From assembly GCA_003342895.1 (NCBI GenBank), contig PTFA01000020.1:4868605-4932604 (forward strand): DNA of 64,000 bases, written 5' to 3'. Below the pieces are notes generated by a model. It saw only the letters and a program-made list of their open reading frames with translations, was not told the origin of the DNA and did not search any database. A program made the translations under genes and the position numbers. Below, piece after piece: positions 52,501-61,300 of the stretch; positions within the stretch are counted from its first letter, which is position 1; each line of letters starts with the position of its first letter. Origin of the DNA: Casuarius casuarius. Its lineage: Eukaryota > Chordata > Aves > Casuariiformes > Casuariidae.

Positions 52501-55500
52501 TTCATAAAGTCTGAGATGGCAGTAGTCTAGTGAAAGGCTGCTTTTTGATACCTGAAAGACTACAGACATTTCTGTTAAATAACTGAAGTTCTGCTGTACT
52601 CACTTATTTTCCAATCTATTTCATAAACCTTCTTTACTGCCCTCTATCTTAAAGTTATAAAAGGGAGGCTACTTCTTGATAAATCGGTCCATTCATTTGG
52701 AGAGTAAAGATAGCTAACCATCATTTGTTAGACAATTTTTTTTTTTTTAAATATTTGTCCAAATCTAAAAGTAACAATTTTCTTAAAGGATTATAATTTT
52801 ACAAAACAGATGTCTTCTGACATAAGGTATTTTCATGAGCATCTATAGCCTTTATATATGGTCCACTAGTAAAACACACTCAAACACAAGTGAATTTTTT
52901 AAGACAGTTGACTAATTGCATGAAATGTTGAAAGAAAGGAATGAAACAATGTGAATGTCTGGAATACACACAAATTATGTACAGTATAATCATTTTGCTT
53001 ACACATAATCTTTTATCAACGTATCTATTTTTATATAATTCATAGCATGGATGAAGTTTTTTTTTTTTTAACCAGTATAGCCACTCATTCTCCTGTGGGG
53101 GGAAAAGATACACTGGCAAAAGCAACCAAAAATCAAGTAGCAATCACCAACCCCCAGATAAAGTGTAAAGGCCAATACTAAGCCATCTAACTACATAGAA
53201 TTGGGTAAAGAGACATTACAGAATGAGCATGTGTAAAACAGTTAAAGCTTTGCACTGAAAAAAGAAGTTGCACTGAAAACTGACAGAGCTTAAGACAGAA
53301 GCAATAGCACAATTAATTTTGAAACATTTAAATGATTGGAGGTCTACATATAATTTTGTTTTTAACCACATTGCTGTAGTTACATGCGCTAATGCCAGGC
53401 TCCCTAATTTTCAATACATGTTATCACTCTCCATCCGGTTTTCCTTCAAAAAGGTGGAGCGGTATAGGAATGCTAGGTCAAATTTGCTTAGAATTCACAT
53501 CAGATTTCCTTCCACAGTCACATTTATCATTAATAACATTTATAATAACATACTGAACTACCTGTATTTTTCCTCTGACAAATGTGTTTATGTCATTCTC
53601 GTTTTCAAAGATTGAAAGAGTTTGCAACAAATTCTGTTCAAGCCACTCCCAATGTTCAGTGATTTCCTTCCTTGAGCAACCTGCATAATAAATAAATAAA
53701 TGTCACCAATTTCTATGCCCTCTTAAATTATAAAACAGAGAACTCAAAACTCGCCAGTAATGAAAGAAGCAATATTTCACCACATAGCAGATGCTGTATC
53801 CTTTGAAATTCCAAAATTCTCTTGCATAGTCTGTAATTTCATAGTAAATAGGTGGCAATTTTCAAGATCCTTTGTAACAAGCACCTATTGCTTACATCAG
53901 CATCATGAGCTAAAGAAAAACTAAATTTAGAATTCTAGCCACAACGACAACACTAAGCTGTTCAACTTCACCTTGAAAAGTTCATAAAGGTACTACTTGC
54001 ATCTGTTATGAACCAAAAAGAAAAAAACCCAATGGTTGTATATCCTACAATTGGTTCTTAATTGTTCAGCCCGATATAGAACTGTAGACTATGAAACAAT
54101 TATAAAATTACAAGAGCAAATGTTGAAAAGGACAGTTTTCCTGACAACTCTGTTAAAAAGCATCTTCTTCAAAAGAACAGTGCTGAAAGACCTCTAAGAA
54201 AGCTAGGTCTTTTTAGGGGTGGGAGAGTTGTCAGAGGTGGTTTACTCATAATGATGAAAGAATAAACTGAACTTCAGCAACCCAAGCTTTCTTAGGAGAC
54301 CAAAAGGGGTCAAGCAAGATAACGCTGATGCAGAAGAATCAGCATACACATAGTCTGTAAAGTAGTATAGAACTAGAATGAAAAAGCTTCTGGCATGAGC
54401 TTGAGTTTACATATGCAAATTTCTGCTTTTTTTTATTTGAGGTGGTATTGCAATAAATAAAACTTTCATTTTGTCCCCTTTGTTCTCTTTATCTCGCATA
54501 ATAAAGTTATTCGTGCTGCTCAAGGTCTTTTTGTGAACATCCTCAAGGAAAAATAAAATCCAAGCACTTGCAGAAATTTTGTGTCCCCAAAATGGAGTCT
54601 GTGGGATTTATTTCAAAATAGGGTTTAAGTAAGTATTTTCAGAAAACAATCATTAAATGTTCACATACAAATATACACATCTAAAGCTTGATTAAAAGTA
54701 TGTCAATCTAACTAGGAAACAGAATCAATGCTNGAGTCCCCCCCCCCCAAATCACAGGTTTTGGTTCATTTTACTGAGAACTAGCGAGGAGTAAATGCTC
54801 TTGCCTGCTAACTAGTGCCTACAGAACCCAACAAAGTAAAGCTGCTCAGGCACAACCAACCACTAGAAAGAAGTTAAGCTACAACAAGCTGCTGCTAATA
54901 AATTCTCCAGCTTTGGTACAGGCACAACTAGATTGTCACATATCCACAGTATACCGTTTTGACACAAGCATTTCCATGGTTCATAGAAGAACTCAATGCA
55001 ACTGTCCTGAATACATACCAAACAATTATTTCTTTGCTGTTCAGCAACAAATAATGAGGGAAAAATTACTTCTAGGGAATACAATCAGAGCTTTACACAA
55101 CTCTAAGGAAAGCAACAGAATGGAATATTCTGTGCAACTTCCTGGGAGATTTCACATTTCTGGTTGTAGTATAGATAGATAAATCACATTGCAGATAAGC
55201 CTGCCTATTTAACCAATGATATTTCAGAACTGCAAGAGATTGTCATCACTGCTTCTCCTCAAAACTACTGGATGCAAACACTTCTTTCTGGAACTCAGAA
55301 GGTGGTATGAAGACTGATTTATTTCTTCTTGGCTTTTACATTGCTGTAAAAAGCAATGATGACCTGTATGAGCTATGTGTATAAAACTAGACTGTCATCA
55401 GGACAATTGCTCATCTCTAAGAGCAGTGAAAACCAGTGCAAACACACTTCCCCAAAGCCCTATTTCTTAAAACTCTGTTCCTCATTTGTGGCTGATCAGT

Positions 55501-58397
55501 TACTTTTCATCACTTTTCAAGAAAGAGCTTTGGTTGATATCCTTGACCTGTCACCTCCCATCTCATTTTTTGCATTGCTTTTTGTCTCCAGTATCTTACT
55601 GTTTACTCCCCCAGACATTCTCATCTACAGCATATCATGCAATCAGGCCAAAACCCACAGCTGACATGCAGCAAAATTAGAGTTCTAATCTATTTCTAAT
55701 CAGTCTAGACCCTTCTCTTCGCTCTCTTTACTCAGGATTGAAAAACATTTCCACTACAATGTTTTAAAGTACACACCTATTCTTTGTCAATCTTAGCACA
55801 TGTTGAAAGTATTTACTCATTGGCCTTTTAGGTGAATTAAGCAATACCTCCAAATCCTAGGGAAGGGGAAAAAAATATCTAGCATATACACCACTTCACT
55901 TTGGAATACAGAGCAAAAATTGGGAGGAAATGAAAGGGACAACAGTATGTAGAATCGCAGCTCTTAACCACTCCTTCCCCTCCTCTAAATGGTATGTTCA
56001 GCTTATGGTAAAACAAAATGAGCTCCTCCACTTTCAATTTTATGCCTCTGGTTATCCGAGGACACACACTGTAAGTATAAAAAACAGTAATTATCTATGG
56101 ATATCATCACAAAAAATCTGCAAATGCACTTACAGAGAGTCACAAGGCCAATTTCCACAAAGTCACAGAAACTCATATCTGTATGTGTGCACAGTATTAG
56201 TGTCTTTGAAGAAACACTACTTTGTTGAAAGCTTTGTGATCCATTATTTTGTCTAAAAGGAGTCTGTAAACAGCATGAAAATTTGTGCCCTCCGTTACTC
56301 CTTTTTGAGTTTCTGGGACAGAGGTGCTTACTAATTGCTATGCTCTGACATTTGGGTGAAGGGAAGATGGGGTTATATGTGTGTCTGCAATCCTCTCTGC
56401 CCAGGCACAGATAACGTAAATAAACATGACTTTTACCTTTCTTTCTCATGACTGAGATCCATCAGAAGCTGACCTGCAATGTCCCATTACTTGCTGTCAC
56501 AGCAGAGAGGCTGACAGTACAAAGCAAGTAGTTAAATGAAGATTCCAAAAAGACCTTCATATTACTGACAACTNCATTAATATCTATTTTTACTATTAGC
56601 TGTCACTAAAGGGAAATTATGTTATATGAATTTTAAAATCCTTCAGGGAGTTGATACTAATCAGTATACAGGGAAAAAACGGCTGTTTAATTGAAGCCAT
56701 CTATCAGATCTGCTTACCATCAGAAGTGGCAAGAAATACCTGCACTAAGATGAGCTATTCAAAAACTTCATATTGAATTCAGAACATGAGACAGCTCTGG
56801 GATCACCTTTGCCAGACACATGAATCACATATTTATCACTGCTTTGAACTGCTAAAATTTTTAGATCTATGGCAAGCCTTAGTCCATTCCTCCCACTCTT
56901 CTCAAGACAGAGGGTTTGTGCAACCCGCCATATCCCTTCTAGTTCATCTGGAGGAAAACTCATCCTGAGTTTCCAAATTTCAAATTCTGTTTTGAATGGG
57001 AGGTGAGAGGGTGCCACTGATAGGCCAGAAGCAGTCTACAGCTCCATTACCCAATATTTTTGAATTTTAGGTAGCGTCAGGGGTGCTGGAAGTTAGGTCT
57101 ATTAAAAGGATGACAGGCATAGGTGTGATCCCCATTCGTCCTCAATTTTCTTTCACAAGAACAGGGTTCTGGGTGCTGCCCAGAACACTTTGAAACTTTA
57201 GGGCTACTTAGGTGTTGCATTCAAAACGTTTTTACTGGCAAAGCGATACTATCAAACTGAGGACTTGACCTTACAAGCTTAGCCAATGAAGGCTGAATAA
57301 CCTCCATCTTCTGCATTCAGCTGCAGACACTGCTTGAGTTCACAAATGGAACCAGACTACATGCTGCTTGCAAGAAGTGCCTGACCACAGAAATAAGTGT
57401 CTAATTTTTACAGGATCTGATGCATGCAGAAATCCTAGTTAACATACCAAAATAGACACCTCATTGATTTCAGCAACCACTACAATGACAGAAGGAACAG
57501 CCTTATGGTTAGATATGTCAAAGTTTGAGCCTTCGAGACCAAAGCTCTTAAGGGTTATCACATCTATTTAAGAAAATGCACTCTGTATTTAAGCACATAA
57601 CCTAGGCACTGCCATGCAATTTTAAGTACCTCATATCTAGAAGGATGATACACTGTCTGAAATAACTGCGCAGGAAGTGAGCATCCCTGGGACTTAGATG
57701 GCGCTTACCTTGGAGGAGACTGAGCCTACAATCCAGGAAGCAGGCTTCCTGGATCGCAGGCTCCAGGAATCCAGGCCTTACCCATGCTCAATACTCAGGT
57801 GAGAGCTGAGATTGCACTGTCTTCTGAGTTTCCATTTCAAGGGAAGCCAGGTGCCCAGTCTAGATAACTTGGGGACCATAAGCCAGGCACTCCCCCTACC
57901 ATATTGTTTGGAGGTAACCCATTACCCAGGAATGCTGTGCTTCAGAAGTGCGGCTGTAATGAGCCATGAGTGTGGGGAAGAACATGCAAGGAAAGAGGAT
58001 AGACTCTAGACTGCCCGTGAGCGAACATGTTTGGGAGATGAACAGTGGAAAATAACACAGGCCTCTGTCCCTGCCCCAAGGCCATTTCTGTTTTTACCCA
58101 GTCATTGCCTAACATAACACCTCCTATTTTCCTAAACTTCCTATTTAACCACTAGATTTTCTGTTTCATCCTGACCCATTTATTTGTCCTGAAATGACTG
58201 TGCTCAGCAGGCAGGATGCTCTGTTAGTTTTGTGGCACAGTACCCAGGAAGAACAAAAATCCACATGTCAGTATGTGTATCCTCACCACAGGCAATTGTC
58301 CAGTATACCAAGGAGTCTGGTGCTTGGTAGAGGATTCGATATGGCGCCACTCTCGCACTGGAGTCCAGCACAACATCAAGAGTACCCACAAGGAGAC
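18786..58397 (-). CDS. TBC1D9: TBC1 domain family member 9 (partial: exons 2-21, first coding exon missing)
   Basis: TBC1D9 is a large, calcium-linked Rab GTPase-activating protein; family members act in endosomal traffic and in autophagy of damaged organelles. Twenty exons on the - strand join in frame to 3671 nt ending in TGA. With the usual ~43-codon first exon the protein would be 1266 residues, the human length; that numbering is used below. Domain order: GRAM domain 1 (about 146-213, exons 4-5), GRAM domain 2 (about 293-361, exons 6-7), Rab-GAP TBC domain (about 512-699, exons 9-12), one EF-hand (loop 899-910, exon 16), and a long acidic, serine-rich C-terminal tail. The arginine finger (IERDLHR, R566) and glutamine finger (YCQ, Q601) are both present, so it should be a competent GAP. 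All introns are GT-AG. The paralogue TBC1D9B is less likely: the C-terminal [16 protein letters not shown] and ELMOD2 neighbour fit TBC1D9. Confidence 0.96.
20483..20583 (-). CDS. TBC1D9: TBC1D9 exon 20 (tandem acceptor)
   Basis: Encodes [20 protein letters not shown] to KDLPKLNQ (about residues 992-1025). The acceptor is a CAG-TAG pair: using TAG gives ...DKGKKNSQ, which fits the human protein; using CAG (exon to 20586) inserts one valine. Confidence 0.92.
20718..20792 (-). CDS. TBC1D9: TBC1D9 exon 19
   Basis: 75 nt; encodes [20 protein letters not shown] and KTDK. Acceptor TTCCTAG, donor AAAG|GTATGT. Confidence 0.93.
20968..21013. repeat. Exact 23-bp tandem duplication in a TBC1D9 intron
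   Basis: Two identical AT-rich 23-bp copies, 20968-20990 and 20991-21013, starting ATTCCATATAATTAATAA, in the intron between exons 18 and 19. Confidence 0.92.
21740..21826 (-). CDS. TBC1D9: TBC1D9 exon 18
   Basis: 87 nt; encodes [20 protein letters not shown] then DITPECTH. Acceptor TGCTTAG, donor CACG|GTAGGC. Confidence 0.94.
23864..23929 (-). CDS. TBC1D9: TBC1D9 exon 17
   Basis: 66 nt; encodes [21 protein letters not shown], immediately after the EF-hand. Acceptor TATTTAG, donor CCTG|GTAAGT. Confidence 0.95.
23930..30643 (-). other. TBC1D9 intron 16 (6.7 kb, largest intron wholly in the window)
   Basis: Non-coding. It contains a GC-richer part at about 24900-27400, a pyrimidine-rich tract at about 27440-28460, and an open frame of 163 codons on the - strand at 29516-30007 that I cannot assign. 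No splice-compatible conserved exon of the TBC1D9 family was seen in it. Confidence 0.7.
27440..28460. repeat. 1 kb pyrimidine-rich tract with diverged internal repeats
   Basis: The + strand is strongly C/T-biased over about 1 kb, with recurring words such as CTTGCTGATGCTGCT, CTCCTCCCTGC and TCCTCTGTGCT (for example near 27769, 27926 and 28022). The spacing is irregular, so it looks like a decayed repeat or a biased composition domain rather than a clean minisatellite. In TBC1D9 pre-mRNA it is purine-rich. Confidence 0.5.
30644..30884 (-). CDS. TBC1D9: TBC1D9 exon 16 (EF-hand)
   Basis: 241 nt; encodes [20 protein letters not shown] through the EF-hand [18 protein letters not shown]. Loop positions 1, 3, 5 and 12 are D, N, D and E, the canonical calcium ligands. 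Acceptor TGTTCAG, donor CTAA|GTAAGG. Confidence 0.96.
30974..30987. repeat. (AC)n microsatellite
   Basis: Seven AC units about 90 bp upstream (on the gene strand) of the exon 16 acceptor; it reads (GT)n in the pre-mRNA. Confidence 0.75.
31233..31284. repeat. Exact 26-bp tandem duplication in a TBC1D9 intron
   Basis: Two identical 26-bp copies, 31233-31258 and 31259-31284, with core AAGCTCTAGAGCTT, itself a 14-bp perfect palindrome. The last bases continue as GAA, the start of a third unit. Confidence 0.94.
32086..32154 (-). CDS. TBC1D9: TBC1D9 exon 15
   Basis: 69 nt, phase 0; encodes [23 protein letters not shown]. Acceptor CAAAAG, donor AAG|GTAACG. Confidence 0.95.
32272..32370 (-). CDS. 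TBC1D9: TBC1D9 exon 14
   Basis: 99 nt, phase 0; encodes [20 protein letters not shown] then [13 protein letters not shown], a basic helical segment between the TBC domain and the EF-hand. Acceptor TTTAAG, donor GTG|GTAGGT. Confidence 0.95.
32371..36101 (-). other. TBC1D9 intron 13
   Basis: 3.7 kb non-coding, AT-rich. No recognisable mobile element, RNA gene or conserved exon seen. Confidence 0.65.
36102..36231 (-). CDS. TBC1D9: TBC1D9 exon 13
   Basis: 130 nt; encodes [20 protein letters not shown] then [23 protein letters not shown], just after the TBC domain. Acceptor CGGCAG, donor GAG|GTAGGA. Confidence 0.96.
37404..37689 (-). CDS. TBC1D9: TBC1D9 exon 12 (TBC domain, C-terminal half)
   Basis: 286 nt; encodes [20 protein letters not shown] through [20 protein letters not shown] and [20 protein letters not shown] to MTVLGR. 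This is the hydrophobic helical core of the Rab-GAP domain. Acceptor TTAACAG, donor GGAAG|GTATAT. Confidence 0.97.
38721..38838 (-). CDS. TBC1D9: TBC1D9 exon 11 (TBC domain)
   Basis: 118 nt; encodes [20 protein letters not shown] then [19 protein letters not shown]. Directly continues the YCQ motif of exon 10 as YCQ-AMN. Acceptor CTTTTAG, donor GTTG|GTATGT. Confidence 0.96.
40195..40221. repeat. Poly-T tract with an ambiguous base
   Basis: About 27 T with an embedded N, in the intron between exons 10 and 11. Length is unreliable in such runs. Confidence 0.8.
40708..40922 (-). CDS. TBC1D9: TBC1D9 exon 10 (both catalytic fingers)
   Basis: 215 nt; encodes residues 530-601. It carries the arginine finger in [18 protein letters not shown] (IxxDxxR, R566) and ends exactly at the glutamine finger NPNIGYCQ (Q601). 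These dual fingers are the catalytic residues of TBC Rab-GAPs. Acceptor CTCCCAG, donor CAG|GTAATT. Confidence 0.97.
42970..43120 (-). CDS. TBC1D9: TBC1D9 exon 9 (start of TBC domain)
   Basis: 151 nt; encodes [20 protein letters not shown] then [20 protein letters not shown] and [10 protein letters not shown]. Contains the G-I-P-x-x-x-R-G-x-x-W motif of TBC domains. Acceptor TTCTTAG, donor TCAG|GTAGGT. Confidence 0.97.
43485..43655 (-). CDS. TBC1D9: TBC1D9 exon 8
   Basis: 171 nt, phase 0; encodes [20 protein letters not shown] then [20 protein letters not shown] and [17 protein letters not shown] Ser-rich linker between GRAM2 and the TBC domain, probably a phosphorylation region. Acceptor TTCTGCAG, donor CTG|GTAATA. 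Confidence 0.95.
45328..45534 (-). CDS. TBC1D9: TBC1D9 exon 7 (GRAM2 end)
   Basis: 207 nt, phase 0; encodes [20 protein letters not shown] then [20 protein letters not shown] and [12 protein letters not shown]. Acceptor CCCTAG, donor GAG|GTATGT. Confidence 0.96.
45535..48353 (-). other. TBC1D9 intron 6
   Basis: 2.8 kb non-coding, AT-rich, with poly-T and short low-complexity runs (for example 46542-46553 and 47538-47554). No gene or element recognised. Confidence 0.65.
48354..48561 (-). CDS. TBC1D9: TBC1D9 exon 6 (GRAM2 start)
   Basis: 208 nt; encodes [20 protein letters not shown] then [20 protein letters not shown] and [20 protein letters not shown]. Clear GRAM-domain pattern. Acceptor TTTTTAG, donor GAG|GTAAAT. 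Confidence 0.97.
49710..49971 (-). CDS. TBC1D9: TBC1D9 exon 5 (GRAM1 end)
   Basis: 262 nt; encodes [20 protein letters not shown] then [20 protein letters not shown] and [20 protein letters not shown], ending in a lysine-rich linker [15 protein letters not shown]. Acceptor CTATTCAG, donor AACG|GTAAGT. Confidence 0.97.
50136..50150. repeat. (AC)n microsatellite
   Basis: About seven AC units flanked by A-rich and C-rich low-complexity sequence and an N at 50168, in the intron between exons 4 and 5. Confidence 0.75.
51694..51922 (-). CDS. TBC1D9: TBC1D9 exon 4 (GRAM1 start)
   Basis: 229 nt; encodes [20 protein letters not shown] then [20 protein letters not shown] and [20 protein letters not shown] to FLMGRE. 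Acceptor CTGCTAG, donor GAAG|GTATGT. Confidence 0.97.
53562..53680 (-). CDS. TBC1D9: TBC1D9 exon 3
   Basis: 119 nt; encodes [20 protein letters not shown] then [19 protein letters not shown]. Acceptor ATGCAG, donor CAG|GTAGTT. Confidence 0.95.
53681..58286 (-). other. TBC1D9 intron 2
   Basis: 4.6 kb non-coding. Contains a small perfect inverted repeat at 57731-57754 and a C run with an N near 54733-54750. No gene or mobile element recognised. Confidence 0.65.
57731..57754. repeat. Perfect 10-bp inverted repeat
   Basis: ATCCAGGAAG at 57731-57740 and CTTCCTGGAT at 57745-57754 with a 4-nt CAGG loop; related CCAGGA words follow at once. Possible hairpin or local slippage product. Confidence 0.85.
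58287..58397 (-). CDS. TBC1D9: TBC1D9 exon 2 (first coding exon in the window)
   Basis: 111 nt; encodes [20 protein letters not shown] then [16 protein letters not shown]. Begins with two bases of a glycine codon whose first base is in the missing exon 1. Acceptor CCTGTAG, donor TGTG|GTGAGG. Confidence 0.96.
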
Positions 58398-61300
58398 CTA
58401 CAGGACAGGAAATAATGATGAATATACAGCCATGGATCGTCTGGGACCCCATATGCTTCCTCCCCTCCCTTAACTCCTCCATTTCACCCTCCACAGGAAA
58501 AGACAGACCTATGTATGCATCCCAACACACTTGTTCCTTCATGTTGTAAAGAGGAAGAGTGACTCAACAGGGAAAGATCTTTAGTTTCAACAAGACTTCA
58601 ACTTTTAAACACAGATTGATTCTAGCATAAAGGCAGACAAATTAGNAAAAAAGCAGAAGGTAGCTGTTTTATAAATGCATGTTTAAAAAAGTTTAATTTT
58701 TTTCTGTGTTTCAAAGGCTTTTGGAGCCCTGAAAAAAAAACCCAAAACAGTCAATACATCCTAGAATGGCTCAAAATAGAACAGTCAGCTAGGAAAAACA
58801 TAAGCCAAAGACTTCCAGCAAAGATAATTATGCTATTTTATGGTCTGGNTCTTCAGGGTAGGAAGGATCAAAATACTAACAGTGAAGCTGTTTTCCAGCT
58901 GAAAGGATACTGATGAAAGACAAAGCCATTCCATTTCCCCAAAGCAGCTCTGAAAATTCTTTGCTACTGAGCAGCCATCAACAGTTGCATACCAAATGCT
59001 ACCAATACTCCCTAACAAGATTTCCATGACTTCTAGATAGTAATAGGAAATTATTAAAAACAAACAAACAAAAAACAAAATGCCCTTTTTATTCTTTAAA
59101 GCTATATGAGATTTCCCCATTTTTCACTTCCATGAAATATATTTTCATCTCCTGTGCAAACGTGTGCGTTGTAAATTCTTGTGTTGGAAATTCTCAGTAA
59201 ATTCACATCCCCCAAATGGATGAACTTAAAAAGGAATGTTTTCTGGAAATATTTACTGGGGCAGAAGTTACAATTTTCTAACAGCTGAAATAATCTGCAC
59301 TCACCAAAAACCCCAGAGTTTTAAAACACTCCGATTAAAATCCCCTTCTAATTTCGACCAGCTGTTTTCATCTTTCACTGTCGGTTTTATTAGTTCCCCA
59401 TTCTGCAGTGTCAGAAGTGGTACAGAAGGCTGCTTCCCTAGCTGTTCCTCCTTCAGACTTGCTTTATGCATCACAAAGGTGTAAAAGTACTATCCATTTT
59501 CCATCTTAGTAGAGCCGTTAAATCCAAATTGCAACAGACATTTGGAAATACCCCACCTACCAGTGATCCTGTATTCTCCAATTTGATGTTTTTTTGTGTT
59601 TGTGGAAACAAAATTCATACACAATTCTTCACAGGCCAGACTAAATGTAATCTCTTCCCACTCAACCCATTAATATCCACTATTTTTTAATCCAAGAATT
59701 CTGAAATACATGAGAAACAAGCCTGGATATGGTATCAGGTCATTAGCAAACAAGGCCAGAAAGGTGTCTGCTGATTACAGAATATGAACACAAAACAGTA
59801 ATGTAAAATAGTCCAATGTTCATCAGCCAAGCTAGCTCTAGCAGTTACCATGCAATTTTACACCCTCACCTCTCACATCTTTTTGATTACTGGTGTACAA
59901 CTGACAAACTCCCTCAATTGACACTCCACCACCCCCTAGATACATCTTGACTGCTTTCAAACTGAGCACACTGAAGTAGCTTATAATGTTCTTTTAAACT
60001 TCCATTACCTTGCAGTCTCTTCTGTTATGTATACTCTCCATTCTTCCATTACAAAAAACAATACAGCTCTGGTCCAGAAAACAATGTGTACACATTTCAC
60101 TTCAGCAATGGGCAAAGATCCTCAAACGTGTAAAGTTGCTAGTGAGTTTAAGAGTATTTCTCAACTGGAGCACAGACCAAGCCAGATACTATGAGCTTCT
60201 CCTCTGGGTTTGCTGCAAACAAGTGGCAGGGCTTATGCCAAAGATTATTCATGCTTTAAAACTTCCTATGTCTACTGATAGTACTAAATATGCAAAACAG
60301 GCATGATGCAATATTAAATAAAGTTGTGTGCTGGCCAAACACACTCTTCTCTGGGGTACAAATACACTGTTAAGCCTCTGGAATACTTACAAACATGCTC
60401 ATTTCTTTCTTCCTCCTGTATTGCCAAATTTATTGGTGGGTGGATGGCCCTACCAATTTTGCCACTAGCTCTAGAAGGGTGCTACAGCTGTGAAAACTGG
60501 GATACACAGCTGAGGACAAAGAGCTAGAACAGACCAACTGACTTGCTTAGCAACACCAAGTTAAGACAGGGTCCTTGCCCTACCTCCTTCTCCCTAAGAC
60601 ACTGAAGATAGGAGGAGAGGGGAAAAAAGTAAAGCAAAACAACAACGTATGATGGAGCACTGGGCTAGCCAACACCAAAACAACAGATGGAAGATATGTG
60701 AGAAAAAGAAGTATACTTTCCATTGGTGCAGAGTTGCCCAGTGCCTTTTCCCTGGAAACAAGCTGTAGAAATGTCCCTGCAGCAAGCTTAGAGGAAGAAA
60801 ATCCACACAACTCCAAAAGGCCCTGAGGGAAATTCAAAGTCTAGCTTTCTGAATCAATTGCAATGGACACTATCACTAAAATCTTACTTATACAATGGAA
60901 TATCTGTTTTGATAGAAGATATATGTGGCATTTCAAAAATGATTTATGTATTATTATACATTAAGCCAATTAATATTAACTATTCTAATGATACAATTAC
61001 CCTTATTGCTGCCCTTCAGAAACTGCTCCATTTTGCATTGTAGGTCAGGTTTTTTGTTTTTTGTTTTTTAATGCAGATATGTGATGCAACCACAATGAAA
61101 TAATAGCAGTTTAAACTGATAATCTCTCTGAGGAATTTCTATGTGGAAACAATCATAATTAAAAAAAAGAAGAGAAATAAATAATCAATTTTAATCCTGT
61201 TCATTAACTCTTCATATAGCAAGTACCTTCTGAGAAATGCTGAAGAAACAAGCAACTGAAAGGACATGTAAAAAAGAAAGAATCATATTGCTTAGATTAG

